Assembly (NCBI GenBank): GCA_013215295.1
Contig: JABSOZ010000012.1
Span: forward strand, 1 to 64,000
DNA length: 64,000 nt
Direction: 5' to 3'
Source of the DNA: Colwellia sp.
GTDB lineage: Bacteria; Pseudomonadota; Gammaproteobacteria; Enterobacterales; Alteromonadaceae
The notes beneath the pieces were generated by a model that saw only the letters and a program-made list of their open reading frames with translations, made no database searches and was not told the DNA's origin. Below, in pieces: positions 23,331 to 33,656 of this stretch (its first letter is position 1; each line of letters opens with the position of its first letter). Position numbers and translations under genes: made by a program.

Positions 23331-23336
23331 CTCTGT
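23310..23336. repeat. 27-bp perfect direct repeat, right copy
   Basis: Identical to 19769-19795. The separation between copies is 3541 bp. It lies 40 bp upstream of the ankyrin-type gene, which marks the right boundary of the accessory segment. Confidence 0.8.
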
Positions 23337-23376
23337 TGCTCTAAAATAATTTATACTCACTTAAACATATATTTAA

Positions 23377-25425
23377 ATGGACTTAACTTTAAAAGTGAAA
23401 AATAAGCATTCTATATTACTCTTTACAATTTTGGTGATTTTAGCGCTATCATTCATATTAAATAATGATGTCACTGAAGCACAGAAAGATTTAGTGAAAT
23501 CTGACAGTCCTATAGAGTCACAAAAAGAAATAAAACATCAAAACAAAATGGATAGCTTTATTCTTCCGACCGCAGTTAAACCTTCCACTCTAGTATGTAA
23601 AAATTACCTATATGTTTATGAGGCGCATGAAACATGGCAAGCAGAAAACAAAGCTAAACTAAAAAAATTATTAATTTCCCTTGTTGATAAAGGATTAACA
23701 GGTGAAGAATTAGATCATGTTGCCTTTTTAACTCGAATTGGATCATCCAACGCCAAAGCTTTAATCGGACTTTATAATCTAACCAATACCGCTCTTCCAA
23801 TAATTTCAGGTGTGAAAGGTGTTATTTTGGCTGAAGAGTATACTGCACGTGTTTATGGATATTTACTTGACCATAAAACAGATGTCATTATTAGTCTGGT
23901 TGAACAAGGTGTAATCAGTGGGAACTCTTATATAATTAGCGATAAGGGCCAACATTCCTTAATTGGCACTTTATTAATGAGCGACATATCTTTAATACAG
24001 AAAACTGATGCCATCAATCAACTTATTCATTTAAAAGTAGATATTACTTATCAAGATCTTATGATTGCTAGTCAATTAAATATTCCGATTGATCTTGTAG
24101 AGAAGCTCTGGTTTGCGAGTGAATTAAATGCCAGTTTTGTATTACCTTTGGGATCTGTAGATAAATCTTTAGCACAAATAGCACTTGAAAGTAAAAATAT
24201 TGAATTATTAGACTTTTGGTTTACACAAGGCAGCGCCAGTGTCATAGAACCTTTTCAAACAACGTTACTCGATATATTTTCTTCAATGATGAATGAAAAA
24301 GAAAAGCCAGTTCAATTAGAGTTATTTCTGATATTAATGAAACATGGTTTATCAGCCAATAGTAAAAATACACAATATAAATTAAAAGCGTGGCTTGATG
24401 ATGAATACTACAGCCAATTTCAAGACGTTATAGAAAAACCTGAAACTATGTCATTAGATATAGCTAACAAAACACACGTAGGTAACGCTATCAGAGAGAT
24501 ATTTTTTACCGTTCTACAGCCATTAATACAAATACAAGATTCACTTAATGTTCAGCACCCATGTTTCCAACCTGAGGCATTAAGGGTAATTAATAACATT
24601 TTTAAAACCACTCAAAACACCCAATATAAGCCTATAGATTTTCCTGAATTAAATAAAAGTGCTTCGGAAGTTATTACACAGAATTTATATTCTCAAGAAG
24701 AACTCCTCGCAATGGATGTGTATAACGCCAATGCTATTTTAGGAAAAGATAAATCGCTTGCTGCAAAATATTCTATTAGTAAATTACATTCCAAAAGAAT
24801 AAAAATGTACTTGGAATCGGCTAAGGCTAAAGCATATACAGTCGAGGAGCTTGAAGATGAGCAAGAAGCTCTCAATTTAATTGAACTCGCTGAAAGTAGA
24901 CAATGGCAAAAAGTTATAATGGAATTGACTGAAAATAAATACCCTACTGATATTATCAATTTTGTAATGGTTCATGCAGTGCTACAGAAAAAAAACATTG
25001 AACTTATACTTCAACTACATAAATTTAGTAGCACTTTTAGTACCGCCTTTATGCATGCTATTGTTAAGCGTAATGACGTAAATCTAGCAAGAGTATTAGT
25101 GAGTCATGGACTTAATTTCACACGAAGTAATAACGGAGTTAATGCTATTTATACTGCAGTTTTACATCGAAAAATGGCTATGTTGCGTTATTTAATTGAC
25201 GAAGGGATCACAGTAAAACCGCTTGAATTTGGACTAGATCCTTTGGATATAGCATTACAAAATTTAACATTTTATCCCGCTAGTTTTAATTTTATTACTG
25301 TATTAATTGATGCCGGTGCTCCTATTGAACCCAGTCATAGAGAGATGACCTTCGAGTTTTCTCTGACCAATTTAGCACTCTATGTAAAACTTACCTCTAG
25401 GTTCCCTAAACTTAAAAGTGTTTAA
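23377..25425 (+). CDS. Membrane-anchored protein with C-terminal ankyrin-like repeats
   Basis: 682 residues. A single transmembrane helix lies near residues 12-28 (SILLFTILVILALSFIL), with the bulk predicted on the periplasmic side. The rest is helical. The last 130 residues contain ankyrin-type units: NDVNLARVLVSHGLNFTRSN, NAIYTAVLHRKMAMLRYLIDEG and FITVLIDAGAPIE. An acidic helical patch (VEELEDEQEALNLIELAESRQW) lies at about 490-511. Ankyrin repeats mediate protein binding; partner unknown. It starts 41 bp after the right direct repeat, so it may be a chromosomal gene flanking the element. No clear Shine-Dalgarno sequence is seen. Confidence 0.7.
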   Translation: MDLTLKVKNKHSILLFTILVILALSFILNNDVTEAQKDLVKSDSPIESQKEIKHQNKMDSFILPTAVKPSTLVCKNYLYVYEAHETWQAENKAKLKKLLISLVDKGLTGEELDHVAFLTRIGSSNAKALIGLYNLTNTALPIISGVKGVILAEEYTARVYGYLLDHKTDVIISLVEQGVISGNSYIISDKGQHSLIGTLLMSDISLIQKTDAINQLIHLKVDITYQDLMIASQLNIPIDLVEKLWFASELNASFVLPLGSVDKSLAQIALESKNIELLDFWFTQGSASVIEPFQTTLLDIFSSMMNEKEKPVQLELFLILMKHGLSANSKNTQYKLKAWLDDEYYSQFQDVIEKPETMSLDIANKTHVGNAIREIFFTVLQPLIQIQDSLNVQHPCFQPEALRVINNIFKTTQNTQYKPIDFPELNKSASEVITQNLYSQEELLAMDVYNANAILGKDKSLAAKYSISKLHSKRIKMYLESAKAKAYTVEELEDEQEALNLIELAESRQWQKVIMELTENKYPTDIINFVMVHAVLQKKNIELILQLHKFSSTFSTAFMHAIVKRNDVNLARVLVSHGLNFTRSNNGVNAIYTAVLHRKMAMLRYLIDEGITVKPLEFGLDPLDIALQNLTFYPASFNFITVLIDAGAPIEPSHREMTFEFSLTNLALYVKLTSRFPKLKSV

Positions 25426-25513
25426 ATACTTAGAGAACACGTGTCTTAATGAGTTTAAATTAATTCACCATCTGCCTTGGCAATATTTAAAGTTTAAACA
25501 TATTATCTAAATA

Positions 25514-26560
25514 TTACGATCTTAAGGTGAATGTTACTAAAACAATACCGTGGTCTGTACTTTCGCCATCACGTTCAAAAATAGGATTAATGAGATGTCT
25601 ATCGTAAGTATCATAACCGCTTACCTGATAGAGGCTGTCGTGATAACTGGCATCAAATTCACATGACAATAAAATATAATCGAGTACGGAATTACCCGCA
25701 CCATAATAATGTGTTGGCTTACGTATTGGCTTTTCTACTAAACCAGTTTCACTGGCTTCATTAATTACAGCAACTTCAAACAAATTCCACGCGTCATTTA
25801 AGCAATACTTAGCAAGATAAGCATCACGGTCAATCGCAGAAACAAAACGTAGTGTGTTTGTCAGTAAGTGACTTAATACGCCGTCAGCTAGGCTATTATT
25901 AAAATCCCCCATTAATACCATAGGGTTACTTGTAGCTTCGCGTCGTTCAATCATATCGATCATTAATAAGGTCGCTTCACTACCTCGCTTTATAGTTGCC
26001 CCCCAACTACCTGCAACTTGCGCTTTAAAACTTTCAATAATCGTTTTTTCTGGTGAGCGAGCTTTATCTGACTCATCTAGTTCAATTATTGAACGTTTAG
26101 ATTTGAAGTGCACAATATAACAGTCACAGTTACCCATGTGAGGTATTTCAACGGTAGCTCTAAGCACTTTTCGGCTGAAAGAAAAATTATTCGCTAAACC
26201 TAATGTTTCAGCAAGCTCAGTATTTGGCTTTACCGCTGCGACATCAACAATCGGATAACGTGAAGCAATGGCGACAACGGGGCTTCTATAAATAAAATCA
26301 TCAATAACCTCTGGTTGATCAACCACTGCAAAATAATCATAACCTTGCGTGGCAACTAATTCTTTTAGCGATTCCGGGCTAAAAACCTCTTGAAAGCCAA
26401 TAATGTCAGGTTGAAATTCTCGTAAATACTCAGCAATCCAGCGCTGTTTTTTTTTCCACTGTTCAGCACTATATATACGCTCAAAATCATAATAAGCATT
26501 AGGTGGCTCAAGATAATTAAACAAGTTGAAGGTAGCAATTTTAAGCTGAGTATTTGCCAA
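25514..26560 (-). CDS. Endonuclease/exonuclease/phosphatase (EEP) family protein
   Basis: 348 residues from the chosen TTG start, preceded by AAAGGGGGG; a longer frame to a GTG at 26695 would overlap the upstream gene and adds an unrelated basic extension. EEP motifs are present: KIATFNLFNY near the start, PDIIGFQEVF with the metal-binding Glu, YIVHFKSKR, VLMGDFNNSLADG and STDHGIVLVTF at the C-terminus with the catalytic Asp-His. It has no signal peptide from this start. Substrate could be nucleic acid or a phosphoester; not resolvable from sequence. It lies 100 bp downstream of the SpoU methyltransferase on the same strand. Confidence 0.82.
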   Translation of the reverse strand: MANTQLKIATFNLFNYLEPPNAYYDFERIYSAEQWKKKQRWIAEYLREFQPDIIGFQEVFSPESLKELVATQGYDYFAVVDQPEVIDDFIYRSPVVAIASRYPIVDVAAVKPNTELAETLGLANNFSFSRKVLRATVEIPHMGNCDCYIVHFKSKRSIIELDESDKARSPEKTIIESFKAQVAGSWGATIKRGSEATLLMIDMIERREATSNPMVLMGDFNNSLADGVLSHLLTNTLRFVSAIDRDAYLAKYCLNDAWNLFEVAVINEASETGLVEKPIRKPTHYYGAGNSVLDYILLSCEFDASYHDSLYQVSGYDTYDRHLINPIFERDGESTDHGIVLVTFTLRS

Positions 26561-26660
26561 TGCCCCCCCTTTTGTGAACTGTGTCTTGTTTATTGCTTTT
26601 GGGTCTTGCTGATTGATGGTGATAACTCGACTTAGATAGTTGGATTTTTTTAAAATAAAC

Positions 26661-27272
26661 TTAGGCTGTGATTTTCTTTCTAATTTGACTAGCACACTCT
26701 GCTAATACAATTGCGCCAGCTGTTGATACGTTCAATGAATTACCCATACCAAACATGGGTATATGTATTTGGTGATGAGTTAATTTTAATGCGGCTTCAC
26801 TCACGCCCTTACGTTCATTACCTAAGACTAAAACACAAGGTGATGGATAAGTAATATCTTTATAATCAACAGATTCATGGCATAACTCGACACCAAAAAC
26901 AGTGTAACCTTTGTCGATTAATGTTTGTAAGCTTGACGTAGTGCTATCGCTATATTCAATGCAAACCCATTTAGCTTCATTTCGAGAGGCTTTTTTTAAT
27001 TTCTTATCTGAAATCGTCAGCTCACCACAAACAATTATTTTTTCGATAGCAAAAGCATCCGCTAAACGAATAAAAGAACCAATATTATAACTATTAGTTA
27101 CATTATCTAATACGACTATTAATGGCGTTTTGGGCTGATTTAAGTATACGTCTCGTGCCGGTTTATTTTCTCTAAGATCTTCTTTATTAAGCTGGATTTT
27201 TGAATGCATATTAGCGACTCTATTATGTGCTAATGAAATGGCATATTGGTCTTGGCCAAAAAACCAGTTCAC
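26661..27272 (-). CDS. SpoU/TrmH-family RNA 2'-O-methyltransferase
   Basis: 203 residues with the trefoil-knot SPOUT domain. Motif 1 is LDNVTNSYNIGSFIRLADAF (about 55-74) with the conserved Asn, motif 2 is LVLGNERKGVSEAAL, and motif 3 is IPMFGMGNSLNVSTAGAIVL, which binds AdoMet. It methylates a ribose in tRNA or rRNA; the specific site is unknown. There is no N-terminal L30e-like domain as in RlmB, so it is a short member. Confidence 0.88.
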   Translation of the reverse strand: MNWFFGQDQYAISLAHNRVANMHSKIQLNKEDLRENKPARDVYLNQPKTPLIVVLDNVTNSYNIGSFIRLADAFAIEKIIVCGELTISDKKLKKASRNEAKWVCIEYSDSTTSSLQTLIDKGYTVFGVELCHESVDYKDITYPSPCVLVLGNERKGVSEAALKLTHHQIHIPMFGMGNSLNVSTAGAIVLAECASQIRKKITA

Positions 27273-27341
27273 TCTTTCATTTATATTATGTCTATTGTGA
27301 CTAGACTAATGTTATCAATTTTAGGGGGTTACAACATTAAC

Positions 27342-27944
27342 TTAAGGACGATTAAGCGCCACATATTGTGAAGTTGGACTGTAACCATCTCCGCCCATTT
27401 TACCAACCGAATCAATTAACGTTTGGTCTATGCCCTCTGCGCTATACAAGTCATCTCTAACATATACAAACTTTACATCTAAAAGAACAAGGGTTCCTCC
27501 GGTAGGTAAGTCTCCTAACGTAATGATTTCTCTCAAAGTACATTCGTAACGTACAGGGGACTCTTTGACCGAAACCGGAGTAACTGTATTACTCGTACAA
27601 TGATCTAACTCTGCAAGGTCAAATTCACTCTCATCTGGGCTAATGCTATCGCTTGTTAGGTTCATTTTTTCGAGTAAGTGGCTGTTCACGATATTGACAA
27701 CGCATTCGCCGGTTTCTTTTAAATTCTGCAGCGTATCTTTATCAATGCCACTTCTTTGTGTTACCTGTGTATAGAGAAGTACAGGTGGGTTACAACTTGC
27801 AACAGTAAAAAATGAATAAGGGGCAATGTTATCTGTCCCATTTTTTGAACGCGTACTGATCCATGCAATGGGTCTTGGTGTTACACCTCCATTCAAAAGT
27901 CGATATTTTTCTTGAACACTTAAATCCGAAACATTAAAGTTCAT
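27342..27944 (-). CDS. Flavin reductase-like FMN-binding protein
   Basis: 200 residues with the split-barrel flavin reductase domain: TPRPIAWISTRSKNGTDNIAPYSFFTVASCNPPVLLYT (FMN-binding region, about 22-59) and KDTLQNLKETGECVVNIV (about 74-91). Members reduce FMN or act as small flavoenzymes; the electron acceptor is unknown. AAGGG precedes the ATG. Its start overlaps the end of the upstream SUKH gene by 11 bp, so the two are translationally coupled. Confidence 0.85.
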   Translation of the reverse strand: MNFNVSDLSVQEKYRLLNGGVTPRPIAWISTRSKNGTDNIAPYSFFTVASCNPPVLLYTQVTQRSGIDKDTLQNLKETGECVVNIVNSHLLEKMNLTSDSISPDESEFDLAELDHCTSNTVTPVSVKESPVRYECTLREIITLGDLPTGGTLVLLDVKFVYVRDDLYSAEGIDQTLIDSVGKMGGDGYSPTSQYVALNRP

Positions 27945-28383
27945 TGAACCCTTCCAACCACTCAGTAAAAGAATTAGAAACTTTTATCACTGTGCACATG
28001 TCGTGATTATAAAACCATACCGGACTGTCTTTTTGCTGTGTTGCACAATCAATAAGTTTGAAACAAAACATGTTGCCTTTGCAATCAGATGCGAACAATA
28101 CATGCCCCTTTGGCATGCCGCTCATTTCATATAATTTTGAAAGTGAACATACATCATCTAAACTTAGAAAATCTTGTACTTCAGAGACATCGACACCTAA
28201 ATCACAGATTTTTGTGAGTACATTAGGTGTATGAACCAAGCCATATGTCGATAGTAAATATTTGTAAGCGTCTGGTAAATAAGCATTCAGCTTTGATTCT
28301 ACTTCTTCAATATCATTAAGTTTGATTGGTACCATAGCATTTTTGCCACCCCAATTTTTTACAAATAAATCAATGCTATTCAT
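27934..28383 (-). CDS. SMI1/KNR4 (SUKH) family protein
   Basis: 149 residues. SUKH features are IEEVESKLNAYLPDAYKYLLSTYG (about 25-48), VLFASDCKGNMFCF (about 96-109) and a C-terminal SNSFTEWLEGF. The family commonly serves as immunity proteins against polymorphic toxins, but many stand-alone members have no toxin partner. No toxin gene is adjacent here; the downstream partner is a flavin reductase overlapped by 11 bp. Confidence 0.8.
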   Translation of the reverse strand: MNSIDLFVKNWGGKNAMVPIKLNDIEEVESKLNAYLPDAYKYLLSTYGLVHTPNVLTKICDLGVDVSEVQDFLSLDDVCSLSKLYEMSGMPKGHVLFASDCKGNMFCFKLIDCATQQKDSPVWFYNHDMCTVIKVSNSFTEWLEGFNEL

Positions 28384-28633
28384 TAATAATACTCCAATAT
28401 AGCGAACAATTTTTTAAAATGGTTATCGGTGTAATGTTATTTAGATGCATTTAGCACTAAAGATTTTTAACATATTTATCCAATAACGACAGGTACCCTT
28501 GATGAAAAATGTTCACATTATACTTCCGCAATTTTTCATGCACGATTAAATACGTCAGATTCTAACAGCTTACAAATACTATGGCTAAGATGACCATGTT
28601 TATTCATACACTTAGCATTTTAATGAATTAAAA
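28384..28633. other. Intergenic region
   Basis: AT-rich spacer between the SUKH gene start and the murA terminator. It should carry the SUKH-flavin reductase promoter; no reading frame, RNA gene or clear promoter elements stand out. Confidence 0.4.
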
Positions 28634-28655
28634 AAAGCACCTAAAAAGGTGCTTT
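28634..28655 (-). terminator. Terminator of the mla-ibaG-murA operon
   Basis: Stem AAAGCACCT / AGGTGCTTT with a 4-base loop; the leftward strand continues into a run of T. It lies 31 bp past the murA stop. Confidence 0.88.
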
Positions 28656-28685
28656 ATATAGTTTGAACCTTTTATTAATAAAAGG

Positions 28686-29966
<1,281 letters not shown>

Positions 29967-29976
29967 TTAGGAAAAT

Positions 29977-30234
29977 TTAAAGCGGAAGATTAAACATTTT
30001 TTCACGTTGCCAAACTGACGTTGTGAATGTTTTAATCGATACCGCATGAATTGCACCTGATTTGATCGTTTCAGCTAAAGGTGCATATATTGCCTGTTGT
30101 TTTTTTACTCGGCTTAATTCACCAAGAAAATCGGCAACAGCAATCACTTTACACTGTGATCCATCAAATGCAACATGTAACTCATCAAGTTCAATGGCAT
30201 CGTTAAGTAATTTTTCTATATCTGAAACTTCCAC
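29977..30234 (-). CDS. ibaG: BolA-family protein IbaG
   Basis: 85 residues, one BolA domain: IEKLLNDAIELDELHVAFDGSQCKVIAV and a C-terminal AIHAVSIKTFTTSVWQ containing the conserved His. BolA proteins work with monothiol glutaredoxins in iron-sulphur handling. The position between mlaB and murA identifies it as IbaG rather than BolA. 24 bp separate it from mlaB. Confidence 0.93.
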   Translation of the reverse strand: MEVSDIEKLLNDAIELDELHVAFDGSQCKVIAVADFLGELSRVKKQQAIYAPLAETIKSGAIHAVSIKTFTTSVWQREKMFNLPL

Positions 30235-30258
30235 ATCTATCTCCGATTACTGATAAAG

Positions 30259-30561
30259 CTACTTATCAGTTTTTGGTAAAAACATATCAACACGACTTAA
30301 CTGAGCTAACTTTATTAAATCTTTTGGTAAGTTATCAAAAGTTAATTGACAGCTTTTCTTAGCGCTTAATTCTAACATGGCTAATAACCATGCTAAACAA
30401 GCCGTGTCAACTTTTGAAATATTCGATAAATCAAAGATTACATTCCCTGACTTAATCAAACGCTTTGATTTTTTTTCGAATGAATTATCAATAGTTAATA
30501 ACGTTAATTCTCCACTAAAAATAATTCGTGAATTTTTTTCAATAAAACTAATTGGCTTCAC
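30259..30561 (-). CDS. mlaB: STAS-domain protein MlaB
   Basis: 100 residues, STAS fold: VIFDLSNISKVDTACLAWLLAMLE (about 41-64) with the typical Asp-Thr turn. MlaB binds the MlaF ATPase on the cytoplasmic side and is needed for assembly of the MlaFEDB lipid transporter. It sits between mlaC and ibaG, as expected. Confidence 0.92.
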   Translation of the reverse strand: MKPISFIEKNSRIIFSGELTLLTIDNSFEKKSKRLIKSGNVIFDLSNISKVDTACLAWLLAMLELSAKKSCQLTFDNLPKDLIKLAQLSRVDMFLPKTDK

Positions 30562-30598
30562 TTCAATTCCTAATTTTCACAGAAATAGCTTAATAACG

Positions 30599-31234
30599 CT
30601 ACTTAAAAACGATTTCTTTATCGCTTTTTATTTTTAACATTTCAGTAACGTATGGCAAACCTTTCTGACGGATCAAGCCACTAAGTTCAGCTTGTTTACT
30701 GTCAAGTAGGCTCACACCTTCGGCCACCATATCGTAAGCTTTCCATTCGAGTGTTTTTTTATTTTTTCTTACACGAAACGAAATATCAATTGGCGGTCTA
30801 TTTGGATCTATAACCGACGTTCTCACTGCAACTATTCTTGCTTTGCTAAAATTCTTCTCTGGTTCAAACTCAACTTCTTGCTGTTTATATAATGTAAAAA
30901 CTTGTGCATATGAAGTCACTAAGTATTCTCTAAACACGGTAACAAAATCAGCTCGGCTTTGTTTAGTTGTTTGTTTATAGTTTTTAACACCGATGACTTT
31001 TAACGCAGCATAGCGATAATCAACATAAGGCATTAATTCTTCACGAACGATATTTTTCAGTATATCAGGCGTCTTTCTTATTTCAGTTTGCTCATCAGCA
31101 AAACGCTTAAAAGTCACTTTTGCCACTGTTTCTATCATGGCATAAGGATTTTTCTTATCGACAGCTTTTGCTGCCACGCTAAAACTACTAAATAAAGCTA
31201 GCGCTACTACTGCTGTAAATAATTTTTTTATCAT
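30599..31234 (-). CDS. mlaC: Periplasmic phospholipid-binding protein MlaC
   Basis: 211 residues with a signal peptide (cleavage near VAAKA). The Tol-Tol/MlaC fold is shown by MPYVDYRYAALKVIGVKNYKQTTKQSRADFVTVFREYLV (about 69-107) and YDMVAEGVSLLDS. MlaC shuttles phospholipid between the outer-membrane MlaA complex and MlaFEDB. It is 20 bp downstream of mlaD. mlaA is not in this window. Confidence 0.94.
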   Translation of the reverse strand: MIKKLFTAVVALALFSSFSVAAKAVDKKNPYAMIETVAKVTFKRFADEQTEIRKTPDILKNIVREELMPYVDYRYAALKVIGVKNYKQTTKQSRADFVTVFREYLVTSYAQVFTLYKQQEVEFEPEKNFSKARIVAVRTSVIDPNRPPIDISFRVRKNKKTLEWKAYDMVAEGVSLLDSKQAELSGLIRQKGLPYVTEMLKIKSDKEIVFK

Positions 31235-31254
31235 GTTATTCTCCGTTTGCGAAC

Positions 31255-31725
31255 CTAATCGTCACTTCCTTGACTGAATAAAAACTGTCCTATTAACTCT
31301 TCTAGTACTAAAGCAGGTTTAGTATCTTCAATATAATCACCCGCGATTAACGTTTCTACTGATTCATCAATAAAACCAGGTAATAAACCGATATATTGCT
31401 CGCCTAACAAACCTGCCGTTAAGATAGATACCGAGGTTGCTTCAGAAAAATTATTATATTGTGTATAGATATCGAGTGTGACAACAGGGGTATAATCTTC
31501 TGAATCAAGTGTAATACTACTGACACGCCCGACAACAACACCACCTACTTTTACTGCTGAGCGAACTTTTAAGCCACCGATATTATCAAACTTAGCATAA
31601 AGCTGATATGTCTCACTATTACCAGAAATACCGTTATTAGCCACAACTAGGGCAAGCATGAGTAGAGCCGCTATACCTAACGCAGCAAATAAACCTACCA
31701 TTAATTCAACTTTCTTTGACAACAT
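31255..31725 (-). CDS. mlaD: MCE-domain protein MlaD
   Basis: 156 residues from MLSKKVELMVG; a GTG four codons upstream is also possible, but GGTGAAAG is well placed for this ATG. One N-terminal transmembrane helix (about 9-27) is followed by a single MCE domain (VYAKFDN-type strand YQLYAKFDNIGGLKVRSAVKVGGVVVGRV, about 42-70). MlaD forms the periplasmic hexameric lipid-binding ring of the transporter. Confidence 0.93.
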   Translation of the reverse strand: MLSKKVELMVGLFAALGIAALLMLALVVANNGISGNSETYQLYAKFDNIGGLKVRSAVKVGGVVVGRVSSITLDSEDYTPVVTLDIYTQYNNFSEATSVSILTAGLLGEQYIGLLPGFIDESVETLIAGDYIEDTKPALVLEELIGQFLFSQGSDD

Positions 31726-31758
31726 GTCTTTCACCAAACCTAAAAATAAAAATAAAAA

Positions 31759-32535
31759 TTAACTAGCAAACATTAATGCCGTTAATACAAAATCTAAACC
31801 TAAAACCAATAACGATGACTGCACAACCGTTGAAGTCGTTGCTCTACTAATACCTTCAGACGTTGGCGTACAATCATAACCTTTATAAACGGCTATCCAA
31901 GTAACAACAAAAGCAAACGTAATAGATTTTATCACACCATTAAGAATATCTTTTTCAAAATCGACTTGGTCTTGCATTACCGACCAGAACGTTCCGCTAT
32001 CAACACCTAGCCATTCAACACCGACAAGATGACCACCTAAAATACCTATCGCAGAAAAAATGGCTGCGAGTAAAGGTAAACTGATGAATCCTGCCCAAAA
32101 CCGAGGAGCAATAATACGACGTAAAGGGTCTATTGCCATCATTTCTAAACTCGACAATTGTTCTGTTGCTTTCATTAAACCAATTTCAGCGGTTAATGCT
32201 GAACCTGCTCGCCCTGCAAATAACAGTGCGGCAACAACAGGTCCTAGTTCACGTAGTAATGATAACGCGACCATAGGGCCTAAACTCCCTTCGGCGCCAT
32301 AACCTACTAATATAGTATAGCCTTGCAAAGAGATAACCATGCCAATAAACAAACCTGACACCATTACAATCATCAGAGAAAGTACACCTACGGCATATAA
32401 CTGCTGCATCAATAAAGGAAATCCTTTACGTACATTAGGCACATGTAACAATGCAGAAACTAATAAAACAATCGCTCGGCCTAAACCAGAGACAGTATTA
32501 ATAATACTTTGTCCTAAACTTAGTAAGCTATTCAT
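31759..32535 (-). CDS. mlaE: Phospholipid ABC transporter permease MlaE
   Basis: 258 residues, the standard length, with about five to six hydrophobic helices. The family block [38 protein letters not shown] (about 98-135) is complete and includes the coupling segment that contacts MlaF. It overlaps mlaF by one base, so the pair is translationally coupled. Confidence 0.96.
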   Translation of the reverse strand: MNSLLSLGQSIINTVSGLGRAIVLLVSALLHVPNVRKGFPLLMQQLYAVGVLSLMIVMVSGLFIGMVISLQGYTILVGYGAEGSLGPMVALSLLRELGPVVAALLFAGRAGSALTAEIGLMKATEQLSSLEMMAIDPLRRIIAPRFWAGFISLPLLAAIFSAIGILGGHLVGVEWLGVDSGTFWSVMQDQVDFEKDILNGVIKSITFAFVVTWIAVYKGYDCTPTSEGISRATTSTVVQSSLLVLGLDFVLTALMFAS

Positions 32536-33341
32536 TATAAAGGCTCCTTACCAAGTAATTCATCTTGATAAGATGCAGCAGGAAAATGAAATGGTACAGG
32601 GCCATCAGCTTCACCTTGAATAAATTGCTGGACCAGTGGCGATGTTTGCTGGCTTATTTCTGATGGCGTGCCTTGACCAATAATTTTTTTCTCTGCAATA
32701 ATATAAATGTAATCAGCAATACTCATGACTTCAGTAACATCATGCGAAACAACAACTGACGTTAAACCGAGTGCTTCACTTAAGTCTTTGATCAAACGAA
32801 CGATAACCCCCATGGAAATGGGATCTTGTCCCGCGAAAGGTTCATCATATAATATGAGTTCGGGATCTAAAGCGATTGCTCGAGCAAGAGCAACTCTGCG
32901 CGCCATTCCGCCAGAAAGTTCTCCGGGTGCTAAGTTTCGAGCACCCCGTAAGCCAACAGCTTCAAGTTTCATCAGTACCATTTTTTCAATTAGCGACTCT
33001 GACAGAGTGCTATGTTCACGCATTGGAAAAGCGATATTGTCATAAACACTCATATCGGTAAACAATGCGCCACTTTGGAACAACATGCTCATTCGCTTAC
33101 GCACTTCATAGAGGGCACTGCGTGATAACGTTGGAATATTTTGTCCATCAAAAAGTATTTTTCCGGAGTTTGGCTTTAGTTGACCACCGATTAAACGTAA
33201 TAAAGTAGTTTTACCGATACCACTTGGTCCCATTATCGCGGTAACTTTTCCTTTAGGGATCGACAAACTGATATCGTCATAGATAACTCTTTCATCGCGC
33301 TTGAATGTAAGGTTCTGTATATCGACCAAGTTTTCTAGCAT
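32535..33341 (-). CDS. mlaF: Phospholipid ABC transporter ATPase MlaF
   Basis: 268 residues. Walker [12 protein letters not shown] (about 38-48), signature [15 protein letters not shown] (about 142-156) and Walker [16 protein letters not shown] are intact. It is the first gene of the leftward operon mlaFEDCB-ibaG-murA and powers lipid movement across the inner membrane. Its promoter must lie in the 315-bp divergent region shared with yrbG. Confidence 0.96.
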   Translation of the reverse strand: MLENLVDIQNLTFKRDERVIYDDISLSIPKGKVTAIMGPSGIGKTTLLRLIGGQLKPNSGKILFDGQNIPTLSRSALYEVRKRMSMLFQSGALFTDMSVYDNIAFPMREHSTLSESLIEKMVLMKLEAVGLRGARNLAPGELSGGMARRVALARAIALDPELILYDEPFAGQDPISMGVIVRLIKDLSEALGLTSVVVSHDVTEVMSIADYIYIIAEKKIIGQGTPSEISQQTSPLVQQFIQGEADGPVPFHFPAASYQDELLGKEPL

Positions 33342-33656
33342 AAGATTTTTGTAACGTCACTGTTTGTTATTATCGGATTTACAGGAATTTTACATGAGCA
33401 ATCAAATAACGTCATTAAAATTGCGTTAAAAATGTAAATAAAAATCGTAAGAAAGCGTGTTAAAACGTAATAAAGTGTAAGTTTCCACTTTACGTGACAT
33501 CTTTATACATTATAGTAGCGCTCAATTTGGTTAATTTTTAGCTTCTAAATATAAAAAAATGGACTTTTTAACATTTATTTATGCTGATTCGATTATTTGT
33601 CTTTGTTTTTCTTTCACAACCAGCGACAATTTACCCTCTCAATATAGGAGCCCTTA
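33342..33656. promoter_or_regulatory. Divergent promoter region between mlaF and yrbG
   Basis: No gene is visible. A possible rightward promoter is TTTACG (33489-33494), a 16-bp gap, then TATAGT (33511-33516), about 140 bp before yrbG. The yrbG start has a good Shine-Dalgarno, AGGAG, at about 33647. The leftward mla promoter was not pinpointed. Confidence 0.45.

Noticed and set aside
26561-26695. N-terminal extension of the EEP protein to a GTG
   Set aside because: It would overlap the SpoU gene and precede the conserved domain with an unrelated basic stretch; the TTG at 26560 has a strong Shine-Dalgarno.
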